Counted from the stretch's first letter, positions 6,607 to 16,227 are shown. The stretch is 37,116 nucleotides of DNA from Anabaena sp. 4-3 (GCF_001597745.1 NZ_LUHJ01000026.1:458898-496013), one strand, 5' to 3'. Notes: generated by a model from the letters alone, not told the origin. Program-made: numbers and translations.

Positions 6607-8382
6607 TTAACTCCTCTGCCAAATTTTAATGGTTTTATCTAAACTTCCACTCACCAACATATCGCCGGAACTGGTAAAAGTGAGTGCGGTGACAACATCA
6701 GTATGACCTGTAAAGGTAGCTAATAACTCCCCAGAGTCAAGATGCCATAATTTGATAGTTTGATCAGCACCAGCACTAGCAATAATTTGCTCATCGGGAC
6801 TCAGAGCGATCGCATATACTTTATCTTGATGTCCCTTGAGTGTGCGAATTAATTTACCAGTTTCCAAATGCCAGATTTTAATTGTCTGATCCCAGCTACC
6901 ACTCACCAGCCATTGAGCATCTGCACTCATCGCTAAAGCCCGAACTATGTGAGAATGACCCATGAGGGTATGCTGTGGTTGTTTATCTTTGAGATTTTTA
7001 GTACCCCAAGGTTCGGAAGTATGCCAGACTTTGATTTTACGATAACTACCAGTCACTAAAGTCTGCCCATCACGGCTTAAAACTAACGAATGGGCAGCCG
7101 TATCATCTAAAGATAGGGTAGCTTTCACCTGACGGCTCATCAAATCCCAGAACAAAATTTTGCGATCGTCGCCACCAGTAGCTAACATTCTACCATCAGG
7201 AGTGAACGCCACGCACCGCACCACGCCATGATGTTTGTGCAGAATATCGATTAAATCCAGTGCGCCGGAATGCCAGATTTTAATTGTAGAGTCTGCGCCG
7301 CCACTAACTAACATCTGTCCATCAGCACTAAACGCTAAAGAACTGACTTCATCTATTAGCCCAGACAACACCCAAGGATATTCTGACAACGTATCAATTA
7401 AATCACCCTTGCTTAAATCCCATAGCTTTGTTTGTCCATAACTTCCGCTTGCTAATATGGGTGTAATTGTGCCGTGATCAAACTTGGAACTAAAAGCTAA
7501 ACAATTAATGCCTCTAGTGTGTCCTTTCAATGTCTGCCAACATTCCCAATCCCCAACAATTTCTTTTTTAGGATGGTCTGATGATACAGTTTGAATTGTT
7601 TCTGGGATTGTTCTCTCAACCACGATGGGCAAGATATCTGTGGTGATATCTTTTTTCACCGTTAGTGATTCTAAATACCAACCCAAACCCCCAGAATACA
7701 ACAATTGACTGGGAGTAACATACATTTTTGGTTCTGTTAATCCAACTTGATTTGTGGGTAAAAAGCCAGCAATTACAGCTTGTTTTTCGTAACCCAACTT
7801 ACCTGTAGATGGATAAAATAAACACAAAAAAATTAATACTTGGTGGTTTCTTAAATCATCTTGAGTAACTGACCACTTAATTCTATCTTTCTTTATACCA
7901 TTAAAACTTTCTCCATCAGCTACATAAACTTGTACACTCAGCTTAGGATTGTTTGCTAGCAAATAAGTAAATTTACTTTCACTACGCAAGTTTCCTTCAT
8001 CGTCTAATACCATATTCTGTACAGTATCTTGGGGAACTTTCTGGAGTAGCTTGCCTAAGCGCGTTGTAATGATACGCTCCACAATTTGCTCCCGCAAGAT
8101 ATAGTCTTCGGCTTGTTGTTGGAAGTATTTGGGAAATGGTATCGTCCAATCAGGGGGTTCAGGATATTCCGGGGGTATGGGAGGGGGATTTTTAGCGAGG
8201 ATTTCGGCTTGTTTGCGTGACAATTCGAGGATTTTTGTCAATTGATCCCCACAAAATGCCATAACTTCACTGTGACAACCTTTGACTTGACTTTCTAACA
8301 AAGATAAATCATAAGTCTTGGGCTTTTTCACACGTTGAAGGAAGTCAGCCTGTTGAGCTTTGAGTAAGCTAATCCAATCCAT
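6607..8382 (-). CDS. WD40 repeat protein with unrecognised N-terminal region
   Basis: About 591 residues. The C-terminal half carries seven WD40 repeats, enough for one closed beta-propeller. The last three are textbook (GH...SGSWDQTIKIWHL, SAGADQTIKLWHL, SGSLDKTIKIW); the first, second and fourth are looser. WD40 propellers are scaffolds for protein complexes. The first ~285 residues are not a family I recognise: helical with coiled-coil potential at first, a proline-rich linker (NPPPIPPEYPEPPDW), then a mixed alpha/beta region including SVQVYVADGESFNG and VLIFLCLFYPSTGKLGYEKQAVIAGFLP. No kinase, protease or NACHT motifs are visible. ATG at 8382 has AGGA six bases upstream and is preferred; ATGs at 8388 and 8409 are alternatives. 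Stands alone with no operon partner. Confidence 0.85.
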   Translation of the reverse strand: MDWISLLKAQQADFLQRVKKPKTYDLSLLESQVKGCHSEVMAFCGDQLTKILELSRKQAEILAKNPPPIPPEYPEPPDWTIPFPKYFQQQAEDYILREQIVERIITTRLGKLLQKVPQDTVQNMVLDDEGNLRSESKFTYLLANNPKLSVQVYVADGESFNGIKKDRIKWSVTQDDLRNHQVLIFLCLFYPSTGKLGYEKQAVIAGFLPTNQVGLTEPKMYVTPSQLLYSGGLGWYLESLTVKKDITTDILPIVVERTIPETIQTVSSDHPKKEIVGDWECWQTLKGHTRGINCLAFSSKFDHGTITPILASGSYGQTKLWDLSKGDLIDTLSEYPWVLSGLIDEVSSLAFSADGQMLVSGGADSTIKIWHSGALDLIDILHKHHGVVRCVAFTPDGRMLATGGDDRKILFWDLMSRQVKATLSLDDTAAHSLVLSRDGQTLVTGSYRKIKVWHTSEPWGTKNLKDKQPQHTLMGHSHIVRALAMSADAQWLVSGSWDQTIKIWHLETGKLIRTLKGHQDKVYAIALSPDEQIIASAGADQTIKLWHLDSGELLATFTGHTDVVTALTFTSSGDMLVSGSLDKTIKIWQRS

Positions 8383-8798
8383 CTGCATTCCTGCGGCACA
8401 ATTTTGCATACTTAAGGTAAGCTATACCAATGCAATGACTCAAGTTTATAACTTATAGTTAATTAAAAATTCCGTAATCCTCGCAGTCTAATAGAACACA
8501 AACAAAGGTATTTTTCGCAGAGAATATCCACCAGTACGGGTGAGGATTGAAACCTTTGATTGCTGGATACGACTGAGGTATTGAGAATTTATAATGATGT
8601 TCGACAATTCTAACTAACCTTAGCAATGAGATACTGTTTCCTAGAAACAGTTATCTTTCTAAATCAGAGTATGATTTGAAAAAGTTGTCTAAGATTGTGA
8701 ACCAGCTAATTTAAAAAAATTATTTAATAGTAACCTTGTGTTACAAAAGCTGATAGCTATATTTGCAATTTGTGATCAATGATATGTAGTGAAAAATT
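8383..8798. other. Intergenic region, no gene seen
   Basis: A gap of about 400 bases upstream of the WD40 gene. It contains a short dyad ACTGTTTC-CTA-GAAACAGT (8633-8651) and an isolated segment at about 8532-8555 ending in GGATTGAAAC, which resembles the 3' end of cyanobacterial CRISPR repeats but occurs once. No coding capacity is evident. Confidence 0.5.
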
Positions 8799-9161
8799 TC
8801 AAGATTTATGTTCCGGTGTCGGAGATTGATGTGGTAAGTTGTGAGTTTTGCTAGATTCTAGCTGCTGAATTTTTCTGTGGAGTTCCAAGTCATCACTACT
8901 GATGATCGTTTCTAAATTGGCGATTCTTTGCTCTAATAGTTCCACCTGTCGCCGTGATAAAGAGTGAGATGGGGATTTTTTATCATCACGCCATACGGCA
9001 AAAGTCCCAGCAGCTGCACCGCCAATAGCTGCTAAAGGCAAAATAGGGCCGCTTCTGGTAACAGCTGAAAGTGGAATGCAAACTGCTAAAATCCCAACAG
9101 TGATTCCCCAAATTCTGGTGGTAGCAGCAACTTTCAAATCTGACTGTGGTTTTTGAGTCAT
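8799..9161 (-). CDS. Small membrane protein with C-terminal coiled coil, unknown function
   Basis: 120 residues. A short polar N-terminus (MTQKPQSDLKVAATTR) is followed by two close hydrophobic helices (IWGITVGILAVCIPLSAV and ILPLAAIGGAAAGTFAVW, the second rich in small residues). After a basic turn (RDDKKSPSHSLSRR) comes an amphipathic helix VELLEQRIANLETIISSDDLELHRKIQQLES with heptad spacing, so probably a coiled coil on the cytoplasmic face, and a polar tail. I do not recognise a named family. Transcribed away from the protease gene starting at 9351; the two share a 190-bp divergent upstream region. Confidence 0.6.
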   Translation of the reverse strand: MTQKPQSDLKVAATTRIWGITVGILAVCIPLSAVTRSGPILPLAAIGGAAAGTFAVWRDDKKSPSHSLSRRQVELLEQRIANLETIISSDDLELHRKIQQLESSKTHNLPHQSPTPEHKS

Positions 9162-9213
9162 TGGTTGTTGTGAAAGGATTTACTTATTTAAATTTGCCCG
9201 ATCGCAGACAAAA

Positions 9214-9235
9214 TTACCTCCTACGTTAGAGGTAA
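9214..9235. repeat. Short inverted repeat between divergent genes
   Basis: TTACCTC (9214-9220) and GAGGTAA (9229-9235) form a 7-bp stem with an 8-base loop in the 190-bp region between the divergent genes. It may be an operator or a repeat remnant; function unknown. Confidence 0.35.
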
Positions 9236-9350
9236 GTATAATTGCTCTTTCGCGTCAGCTTGCCGTAGCAGGGTAGTCGCAGTGTCTTCAGTATATCCCT
9301 TATAATTCCCAAGGGGAGGCACTCTCCACTGGTTCGTTCAAGGGGGAAAG

Positions 9351-10928
9351 ATGACAATTAAGCGACTGGTTTTAACATTTCTGACGCTGGTAGCAACTTT
9401 ATTAGCCGCTTCATCTCTCTACGGTAGCTGGCAAGAACCACAGTTTCAAACTCGCTTGGAACTGTACCAAACTAATCTGGCTCTGCAAGCGCAAGCTTGG
9501 AAACCAGCAGATAGTCAAGATGATGATAGCTACGAGGGATTTCGCCAAGCAATACTAGGGCAACAACCTCTAGAGAGTGCTACCAAGGAATATCAGGAAA
9601 CACGTCAATCTGTGCAAACTAATTTGGTAAAAGTTAAAAATAGTATTGCACAACTCAACTCTGTCGCTCCCACTCCCACACCTCCGAAACCATTACCAGA
9701 GAAATCTCCCACAACTGAAATCTCTAATTCCGAAAAGCAACAGCAGTTGCAACAGTCTCTTGAGCAATTGCAAAAATTCTTGGCTGAATTAGACTTACAA
9801 TTGGGGATTTTACAAGCACAGCAAGGACAGACAGATACAGCCCTGAAAGCTTGGAGTGAATTACAACAACGCTCTGATATTAAACCAGAAATTGCCCAAA
9901 CTGCGGCTGTGTTAAGTGGATTGTGGAATGAAACTCCGCTTATTCTTCCGAATGCTCAACAATTAATTCAACAAAATTTAGATGGTTGGTTTCGTTCGAC
10001 AAGTTTGACGCAACTTTACCAACTCCAGCAACGACAAGAAGCTTTGTTACAAGTGCAAGCTGCACAACAAGAAGCGGCGACGGCAGCCGTGTTTAAGTTA
10101 GCAGTGATTGGTACTGTCCCGACTGTGGCAGCTTTAATTGGGTTAATTCTGATAATTGTCTTAGTTGCTCAACGCTTACTCAAGGGCAAGGAAGCTTTGT
10201 TAGCTCAAAATGCTGATTTAACTTGGACAACTCCTTGGGATGGCGAAACGATTTTACAGGTGTTTGTCGTCGGCTTTTTCTTCATGGGACAGGTAATCGT
10301 GCCGTTTTTGCTCTTGCTACTCCCTATCCCCCGTCCGATTACCAGTGTACGACTGCAAGCGGCTTCTGTATTAATTAGTTACATCCTGGTAGCCTTGGGT
10401 GCGCTGTCCGTGCTGTATGTGTCAATTAAACGCTTTTTCCCGTTACCAAAATACTGGTTTCGCTTCCAGTGGCTGGATAATTGGTTGTGGTGGGGATTGG
10501 GGGGATATTGCGCCGCTTTACCAATTGTTGTGATCGTGTCTTTGATTAATCAGCAGCTATGGCAAGGTCAGGGTGGTAGTAACCCTCTGTTACAGTTGGC
10601 TTTGGAAAGTCAAGACTTTGTAGCCTTGGGGATATTTTACTTGACTGCGGCGATCGCAGCTCCTTTGTTTGAAGAATTATTGTTTCGCGGTTTTTTACTA
10701 CCCTCGTTGACTCGTTATTTATCTGTATGGGGAGCCATTCTCATCAGTGCTTTGTTGTTTGCGATCGCTCACCTGAGTTTATCGGAAATTCTACCACTCA
10801 CCGCCTTGGGCATCGTCTTAGGAGTAGTGTACACGCGATCGCGCAATCTACTAGCACCTATGCTGCTACACAGCCTCTGGAATAGTGGCACTCTACTGAG
10901 TCTGTTCCTCTTGGGTAGCAGTAATTAA
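9351..10928 (+). CDS. CPBP family intramembrane glutamic protease with long N-terminal extension
   Basis: 525 residues. The C-terminal ~200 residues are a CPBP (CAAX protease and bacteriocin-processing, formerly Abi) domain: EELLFRG at 441-447 gives the catalytic glutamates and arginine, His474 (IAHLS) the second motif, and HSLWN (507-511) the third. The core has all required residues, so it should be active. Before it are a signal-anchor-like helix at the N-terminus, a polar glutamine-rich helical region (about 30-235, containing a PTPTPPKPLPEKSPTTE linker) that is probably extracytoplasmic, and several membrane helices (from about 248). The start has a strong AGGGGGA ribosome-binding site. 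Family roles include prenyl-protein processing and bacteriocin self-immunity; the substrate here is unknown. Monocistronic. Confidence 0.88.
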   Translation: MTIKRLVLTFLTLVATLLAASSLYGSWQEPQFQTRLELYQTNLALQAQAWKPADSQDDDSYEGFRQAILGQQPLESATKEYQETRQSVQTNLVKVKNSIAQLNSVAPTPTPPKPLPEKSPTTEISNSEKQQQLQQSLEQLQKFLAELDLQLGILQAQQGQTDTALKAWSELQQRSDIKPEIAQTAAVLSGLWNETPLILPNAQQLIQQNLDGWFRSTSLTQLYQLQQRQEALLQVQAAQQEAATAAVFKLAVIGTVPTVAALIGLILIIVLVAQRLLKGKEALLAQNADLTWTTPWDGETILQVFVVGFFFMGQVIVPFLLLLLPIPRPITSVRLQAASVLISYILVALGALSVLYVSIKRFFPLPKYWFRFQWLDNWLWWGLGGYCAALPIVVIVSLINQQLWQGQGGSNPLLQLALESQDFVALGIFYLTAAIAAPLFEELLFRGFLLPSLTRYLSVWGAILISALLFAIAHLSLSEILPLTALGIVLGVVYTRSRNLLAPMLLHSLWNSGTLLSLFLLGSSN

Positions 10929-11878
10929 GACAACGTTAACCACACTGTTGTCAATCATGAAAATATCGGGTTATATCTGGCTATACAAAGTAACACATCT
11001 TGCACCTGTCACTTGATGACAATTTTAGTAGGGTGGGCATTGCTTGCTAGTTGCTAAGACTCTTAGTTTTACCCTGTTGGCTGTGCATCGCCTGGAACTT
11101 ATTGAGAATCGTGCAAGATATCACATAATTTGTTGGTTAATTTCAGTGCCAACATCCATAAAATAAATAGTAGCTTGATGGCAAATCTGCCAGATGCAAA
11201 ACCATATCTAATGATACTGTTACCTAAGTTACAAAAATTTTAGGTCAACATTGATTATCATCTAGATAAATGAACCGTTTTTGCCTGTTTGATTGCCTGA
11301 ATCAACATCCCAAACTGGAATTATCCCCTGACTAATTCCATTGGGATGCAACTATGGCATGCAAGAAAGTATCATCTGAGCAATTTTTTTAGGTTTAAGT
11401 ATTGGTAATGCACTGGACAACTAGAGGCAACATTCCCTCAATATATCCAGCAGATTCATTGCATTAAAAATATCTTCAAGACTGTAACTATCTCCTCAAA
11501 ATATCCGGAGATAAGACTGATACAATCGTAAAAATTGGTATGTTAAGGCCACTTTTACCCTCATGGGGAATTAATTCTTTTGAAAGAGGAACATTCCCTA
11601 AAAATCTGTAATACTCTTGTGCGAGGTTATGTAATCAAAATGATTAGTAACCTCCTAAGCACATCATAAATAAAGTCAATACCAAGATGAAGAAATTTAT
11701 CTTAATATTGAGCAAGTTACAATTTCAGATTGTAAAAAATTCATTTTACACCATGAAATGAGGAGTTAAACGGCTCCATGCGGACAGATAAAATATATTT
11801 ACTGAGTAAATATATTTACTGGATTTCATCATACTAAAGAACTTCATTCTATACTTAGTTTCAAGGAGCAACAACTAT
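10929..11878. other. 950-bp gene-free region
   Basis: No reading frame of convincing length or composition. The region is AT-rich and contains two similar short segments, GAGGCAACATTCCCT (about 11426-11440) and GAGGAACATTCCCT (about 11586-11599), plus the 12-bp-stem palindrome listed separately. A small RNA or long leader for the TM2 gene is possible, but no structural signature is visible. Not otherwise explained. Confidence 0.5.
11791..11817. promoter_or_regulatory. AT-rich perfect inverted repeat upstream of TM2 gene
   Basis: AAATATATTTAC and GTAAATATATTT are exact inverse copies separated by TGA, 62 bases before the TM2 start codon. Position and symmetry suit an operator for a dimeric repressor or activator; it could equally fold in the leader RNA. 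The binding protein is unknown. Confidence 0.45.
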
Positions 11879-12154
11879 ATGGCAAATCTCAATCCTAGTC
11901 AAAGTAACAAACAACTTGTAGCTGGGTATTGTGGAATTATTTTTGGTGGCTTTGGCGTGCATAAATTCATTTTGGGATACGCGCCAGAAGGCTTTATTAT
12001 GTTAGTTATAACTTTAGTTGGCGGTGTTTTTTCCTATGGAATGACATTGCTGATTATGCAACTCATCGGCTTGATTGAAGGCATGATTTATTTAAACAAG
12101 TCGCCCGAAGAATTTGTTAATACTTATATCGTGAACAAGCAAGGTTGGTTTTAG
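11879..12154 (+). CDS. TM2 domain-containing protein
   Basis: A 91-residue protein consisting almost wholly of a TM2 domain: LVAGYCGIIFGGFGVHKFILGYAPEGFIMLVITL followed by a second helix TLLIMQLIGLIEGMIYL. The G-x-x-G-x-H-x-F-x-x-G pattern between the two helices is the family hallmark. Bacterial TM2 proteins are small inner-membrane proteins without an established biochemical role. AAGGAG (11863-11868) precedes the ATG by ten bases, so expression should be good. Stands alone after a long gene-free stretch. Confidence 0.88.
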   Translation: MANLNPSQSNKQLVAGYCGIIFGGFGVHKFILGYAPEGFIMLVITLVGGVFSYGMTLLIMQLIGLIEGMIYLNKSPEEFVNTYIVNKQGWF

Positions 12155-12189
12155 AAAAACAGGGCATGGGGACTGGAAGGGACTGGGTA

Positions 12190-12247
12190 AAAGTGTTTCT
12201 TCCTCCGCTTCCTCCGCTCCCCTGCTCCCCTGCTCCCCTGCTCCCCT
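12190..12247. repeat. Tandem CTCCCCTG and CTTCCTCCG repeats
   Basis: After two TTCCTCCGC-like units, the octamer CTCCCCTG is repeated about four times. It is a pyrimidine-rich short tandem repeat between the TM2 gene and the next small gene, of the same style as other tracts in this window. Confidence 0.8.
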
Positions 12248-12285
12248 AAAACCTACTGTCATACTTGCAATTCATTTCAACTGAT

Positions 12286-12465
12286 ATGCAAACTATTAAA
12301 CGTAAACAAATCGCCTGGATCATGTTCCTGTTGCTAGGTGTGGGTTACTTTAGTGTTATGTCTAACTTAGAAATTCATTATTTTTGGAAAAGCCTGATAG
12401 CCTTGATGCCTATCCAGGTGGGAACTGCTATCTACGTAACTTTTCAACGCTGGATTAGTAGTTAA
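12286..12465 (+). CDS. Very small membrane protein, unknown function
   Basis: 59 residues from ATG 12286 (MQTIKRKQIAWIMFLLL); the frame continues upstream only to a TTG at 12265. A basic N-terminus leads into a first membrane helix (AWIMFLLLGVGYFSVMS) and a second weaker one (FWKSLIALMPIQVGTAIYVTF), ending in QRWISS. The composition is plausible for a genuine small membrane protein, but length and lack of a clear Shine-Dalgarno leave room for doubt. Family not recognised. Confidence 0.4.
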   Translation: MQTIKRKQIAWIMFLLLGVGYFSVMSNLEIHYFWKSLIALMPIQVGTAIYVTFQRWISS

Positions 12466-12476
12466 AAATACAATGG

Positions 12477-12569
12477 CTTACGCAATTGTCACATGAAATA
12501 TGTCTTAATGCTATCAATAAACAGATTGTTGATATCTGACGCACCCGACTATTATGCCAGTTGCGTAAG
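12477..12569. mobile_element. MITE-like element upstream of pflB
   Basis: CTTACGCAATTG (12477-12488) and CAGTTGCGTAAG (12558-12569) are terminal inverted repeats with one mismatch, enclosing 69 bases. An inner dyad TATCAA-N11-TTGATA spans 12512-12534. No coding capacity. It lies about 210 bases before the pflB start, so it may contribute to or separate control sequences. The rest of the 12466-12779 gap shows no gene. Confidence 0.6.
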
Positions 12570-12779
12570 TCCTGATTACGGCTCATCTAACTGAGCAAGC
12601 ACAAATTTTATTATAAAACTTTAATTTTTGCCCAAAACTCGCTCCAATTCGACATCTCGCTTCACCCCCTAGAAATTGCTCACCTAAAACTGCGTTAACA
12701 TCAAAGTCAAAGGTGCTACGTTATCCCAAAGAAGATACCGCAGTCTATTATCAGCTTCATCAACTGGGGGGAATCTCAA

Positions 12780-15008
12780 ATGTTGGCACAATGGCAAGGC
12801 TTTAAAACTGGCAAATGGATAGAAGAAATCGACGTTCGCGACTTCATCCAAAAAAATTACACCCTTTACAGTGGTAATGAATCTTTTTTAACAGGTGCAA
12901 CTCCCACAACTCAAGCACTCTGGGAGCAAGTCAAAGACTTAATGGCAGTTGAGCGCGAAAAGGGTATTCTAGATACAGATACAGAAGTTGTTTCCACAAT
13001 TACCTCCCATCAACCGGGTTATATTAACCGCGAACTGGAACAAATAGTTGGATTGCAAACAGAAAAACCCCTGAAACGTGCCATCATGCCGTTAGGTGGG
13101 ATTCGTGTAGTTAAAGATTCATTAAAAGCTTACGGTTACGAAATCAATTCTCAAACCGCAGAGATATTTACTAAATACCGCAAAACCCATAACGATGGCG
13201 TATTTGATGCCTACACCCGCGAAATGCGCTTATGTCGGCATTATGGTATTATTACTGGATTACCAGACGCTTACGGGCGCGGCAGAATTATAGGTGATTA
13301 TCGACGAGTGGCTTTGTATGGTGTTGATGCTCTGATCGAAGACAAAAAAGCACAACTCACATCTTTAGAATTAGATGTCATCGATGAAGACACAATTCGC
13401 CGCCGCGAAGAAGTTTCTGAACAAATCAAAGCCTTGTTTGAATTAAAGACAATGGCTGCAAGCTACGGGTTTGATATTGGCCAACCCGCAGCCACGGCGA
13501 AAGAAGCTGTACAGTGGTTATATTTTGGCTACCTCGCTGCTGTCAAAGAACAAAACGGTGCGGCGATGTCTTTGGGACGAGTTTCTACGTTTCTTGATAT
13601 CTACTTTGAACGGGACTTAGAACAAGGTAAAGTCAGCGAGTCCGAACTGCAAGAAATCATCGACCATTTTGTGATGAAACTGCGAATGGTCAGATTTTTG
13701 CGGACACCTGATTACAATCAACTTTTTTCTGGTGATCCCACTTGGGTAACAGAATGTGTGGGTGGTGTCGGTGAAGATGGTAGACCTTTGGTAACTAAAA
13801 ATAGTTTCCGTATCCTGCATACTTTGTATAATTTAGGCGCAGCACCAGAACCAAATTTAACCGTGTTGTGGTCGGAAAGCTTGCCAGAGAACTTTAAACG
13901 TTTTTGTACAAAAGTTTCAATTAATACTAGCTCTATTCAGTATGAGAACGATGATTTGATGCGTGCATACTGGGGAGATGATTATGCGATCGCCTGTTGC
14001 GTCTCAGCTATGAGAATTGGTAAGCAAATGCAGTTTTTTGGCGCGAGAGTCAATCTAGCTAAGTGCTTGCTGTACGCTATCAACGGCGGTAAAGATGAAA
14101 AATCTGGCGAACAAGTGGCACCACCAATTGCACCTATCACTGGTGAATATCTGGATGAGCAACAGGTGTGGGATCGCTTAGAAATCATGATGGCGTGGTT
14201 GGCAAAAGCTTATATCAACACCCTCAACGTCATTCATTATATGCACGATAAATACTGCTATGAACGCATCGAAATGGCATTGCATGACCGGGATATTTTA
14301 CGGACAATGGCTTGCGGGATTGCGGGTTTATCGGTGGTGACAGATGCTTTATCTGCGATCAAATACGCCAAAGTTAAAGTATTACGCAATGAAACCGGAT
14401 TAGCCGTTGATTATGAAATTAGCGGCGATTTTCCCAAATATGGTAATAACGACAATCAAGTTGATGAAATAGCAGTAAATTTAGTGACCAAATTCATGAA
14501 CGAACTGCGTAAACATCCCACTTATCGCCAAGCCATACCCACACAATCAGTATTAACCATTACCTCCAACGTTGTGTATGGGAAGAAAACGGGTAACACA
14601 CCCGACGGCAGAAAAGCCGGTGAACCCTTTGCACCGGGTGCAAACCCCATGCACGGACGGGATAGTAAAGGTGCGATCGCTTCCTTAGAATCAGTAGCTA
14701 AAATTCCTTACGAATACGCACAAGATGGTATTTCCAACACGTTCTCAATCGTACCATCTGCTTTAGGTAAATTAGAAGTTGACCAAATCAACAACCTCGT
14801 GGGAATGCTTGATAGTTACTTCCATGACGGCGGACACCACATCAATGTTAACGTCTTGAAGCGGGAAATGTTGCTAGATGCAATGGAACATCCAGAGTTA
14901 TATCCACAGCTAACTATTAGGGTTTCAGGTTACGCAGTCAACTTTATTAAATTGACACGAGAACAGCAACTTGATGTGATTAAGCGGACATTCCACGCAC
15001 GATTTTAA
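12780..15008 (+). CDS. pflB: Formate C-acetyltransferase (pyruvate formate-lyase)
   Basis: Converts pyruvate plus CoA to acetyl-CoA plus formate without releasing reducing equivalents, in the cytoplasm under anoxia. 742 residues, close to E. coli PflB (759). The active-site pair Cys406-Cys407 lies in [13 protein letters not shown]. The glycyl-radical motif RVSGYAVNF places the radical glycine at 717, 25 residues from the C-terminus exactly as in E. coli. [24 protein letters not shown] is another strong family signature and argues for true PFL over diol dehydratase-type relatives. A GGGGGGA ribosome-binding site precedes the ATG. First gene of a pflB-pflA-adhE cluster on one strand. The glycyl radical is destroyed by oxygen, so use must be limited to dark anoxic conditions. 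Confidence 0.97.
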   Translation: MLAQWQGFKTGKWIEEIDVRDFIQKNYTLYSGNESFLTGATPTTQALWEQVKDLMAVEREKGILDTDTEVVSTITSHQPGYINRELEQIVGLQTEKPLKRAIMPLGGIRVVKDSLKAYGYEINSQTAEIFTKYRKTHNDGVFDAYTREMRLCRHYGIITGLPDAYGRGRIIGDYRRVALYGVDALIEDKKAQLTSLELDVIDEDTIRRREEVSEQIKALFELKTMAASYGFDIGQPAATAKEAVQWLYFGYLAAVKEQNGAAMSLGRVSTFLDIYFERDLEQGKVSESELQEIIDHFVMKLRMVRFLRTPDYNQLFSGDPTWVTECVGGVGEDGRPLVTKNSFRILHTLYNLGAAPEPNLTVLWSESLPENFKRFCTKVSINTSSIQYENDDLMRAYWGDDYAIACCVSAMRIGKQMQFFGARVNLAKCLLYAINGGKDEKSGEQVAPPIAPITGEYLDEQQVWDRLEIMMAWLAKAYINTLNVIHYMHDKYCYERIEMALHDRDILRTMACGIAGLSVVTDALSAIKYAKVKVLRNETGLAVDYEISGDFPKYGNNDNQVDEIAVNLVTKFMNELRKHPTYRQAIPTQSVLTITSNVVYGKKTGNTPDGRKAGEPFAPGANPMHGRDSKGAIASLESVAKIPYEYAQDGISNTFSIVPSALGKLEVDQINNLVGMLDSYFHDGGHHINVNVLKREMLLDAMEHPELYPQLTIRVSGYAVNFIKLTREQQLDVIKRTFHARF

Positions 15009-15148
15009 CTGCTAATAACTCACTTGTATAGACGCGATTAATCGCATCTTTAAGCCGATCATATCCCTGACTTCTCCAACCTGTTAGGGATATTGTACGT
15101 TTAATTTCAACTCATCTAAATTAAGAAGCTGATGATTTTTTAAATAGA

Positions 15149-15223
15149 TAAGTAAGTCAACTTGAAAAAAGGTAATACCCAGTCAAAGAAGTCGGGTATC
15201 TATCCCATCATGATTTTATGTTG
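15149..15223. mobile_element. Degenerate copy of the MITE-like repeat also found at 26872-26977
   Basis: TAAGTAAGTCAACTTGAAAAAA then GGTAATACCCAG, GAAGTCGGG and ATCTATCCCAT match, in order, the reverse complement of 26872-26977. The right terminal repeat is damaged and the central hairpin is reduced. It occupies the middle of the 335-bp gap between pflB and pflA. The rest of that gap (15009-15343) shows only a short GCGATTAATCGC dyad at about 15036-15047. Confidence 0.6.
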
Positions 15224-15343
15224 AATTTCTGAAATTGATTGTTTACAGCAATCAATCCCCACAACTTCCTCACATTTGTGATTTATAACTTATGTCAGAG
15301 TCAAAAGACAGGTTGATGGGTGATGTCAAATTAGGTAAAATTC

Positions 15344-16147
15344 ATGGACAATCTCAAATTATCAACTTTTCCAATCGAACATCACACAATAGAAAATAGT
15401 CACCTATGTGCAGAAATAAATAATTCTGGCTACATACATTCAGTAGAAAGTTGTGCAACAGTTGACGGGCCTGGTATTCGATTCTTAATTTTCACATCTG
15501 GTTGTCCATTACGTTGCCTTTATTGCAGCAATGTTGATTGTCGCTACCTGGAAAATGGTAAACAAATCAGCGTTGACGAACTGGTGACAGAAATTCAAAA
15601 GTATACATCTTACATGAAATATTCTGGTGGTGGTGTCACAATCAGTGGCGGAGAACCATTAATGCAAGCTGGTTTTGTGCGAGAAATATTTAAACGTTGT
15701 CAAGCATTAGGAATTCATACAGCATTAAATACTTCTGGCTTCTGTAACTTAGAATCTGCTAAATCTGTATTAGAATTTGTAGATTTAGTCTTACTAGATA
15801 TTAAATCATCTGACCCAGTGACTTACACTAAAGTTACAGGTGCTAATATTGAACCATCACTAACTTTTGCTAAATATCTCAATGCAATTAATCAGCCTAC
15901 TTGGATTAGATTTGTTCTAGTCCCAGGCTTAACTGATGACCCAAAAAATATTACTGGGGTAGCTGATTTTATTGCCCCATTCAATAATGTGGAAAGAGTA
16001 GAAGTCTTGCCATTTCATCAAATGGGAGAATACAAATGGCGAGAATTAGGTTTTGAATACCTGTTAGAAAATACTTCTCCACCATCTCCAGAACAAATAC
16101 AAACAGCATTAGATATTTTTCGCAGTAGAGAAATTTTTGCGATTTGA
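15344..16147 (+). CDS. pflA: Pyruvate formate-lyase activating enzyme (radical SAM)
   Basis: A radical-SAM enzyme that uses a [4Fe-4S] cluster and S-adenosylmethionine to remove a hydrogen from the radical glycine of PflB. The cluster motif CxxxCxxC is Cys54, Cys58, Cys61 in TSGCPLRCLYCSN, followed by the SAM-binding GGE motif (SGGEPL, 101-106). VESCATVDGPGIRFLIF just before the cluster is typical of PFL activases. 267 residues against 246 in E. coli, the excess being ~25 residues at the N-terminus; a later start is not obvious since no ATG follows before the conserved region. No extra ferredoxin domain of the GRE-activase class is present, which supports a true PflA. Confidence 0.96.
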   Translation: MDNLKLSTFPIEHHTIENSHLCAEINNSGYIHSVESCATVDGPGIRFLIFTSGCPLRCLYCSNVDCRYLENGKQISVDELVTEIQKYTSYMKYSGGGVTISGGEPLMQAGFVREIFKRCQALGIHTALNTSGFCNLESAKSVLEFVDLVLLDIKSSDPVTYTKVTGANIEPSLTFAKYLNAINQPTWIRFVLVPGLTDDPKNITGVADFIAPFNNVERVEVLPFHQMGEYKWRELGFEYLLENTSPPSPEQIQTALDIFRSREIFAI

Positions 16148-16227
16148 GAAATGGTTGGAAATTAATTTTAATTAGTTGATGCTGAAAAAGTGAAATCTCT
16201 GTGGTAAATTCTACCAAAGGAACAAAT

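Noticed and set aside
8532-8555. Segment ending in GGATTGAAAC like a CRISPR repeat
   Set aside because: It occurs once, with no second copy or regular spacing nearby and no cas genes. A decayed solitary repeat is possible but not supported.
12512-12534. FNR-type operator for pflB
   Set aside because: The dyad TATCAA-N11-TTGATA has arms in the opposite order to the FNR consensus TTGAT-N4-ATCAA and a different spacing, and it belongs to the inner part of a MITE-like element.
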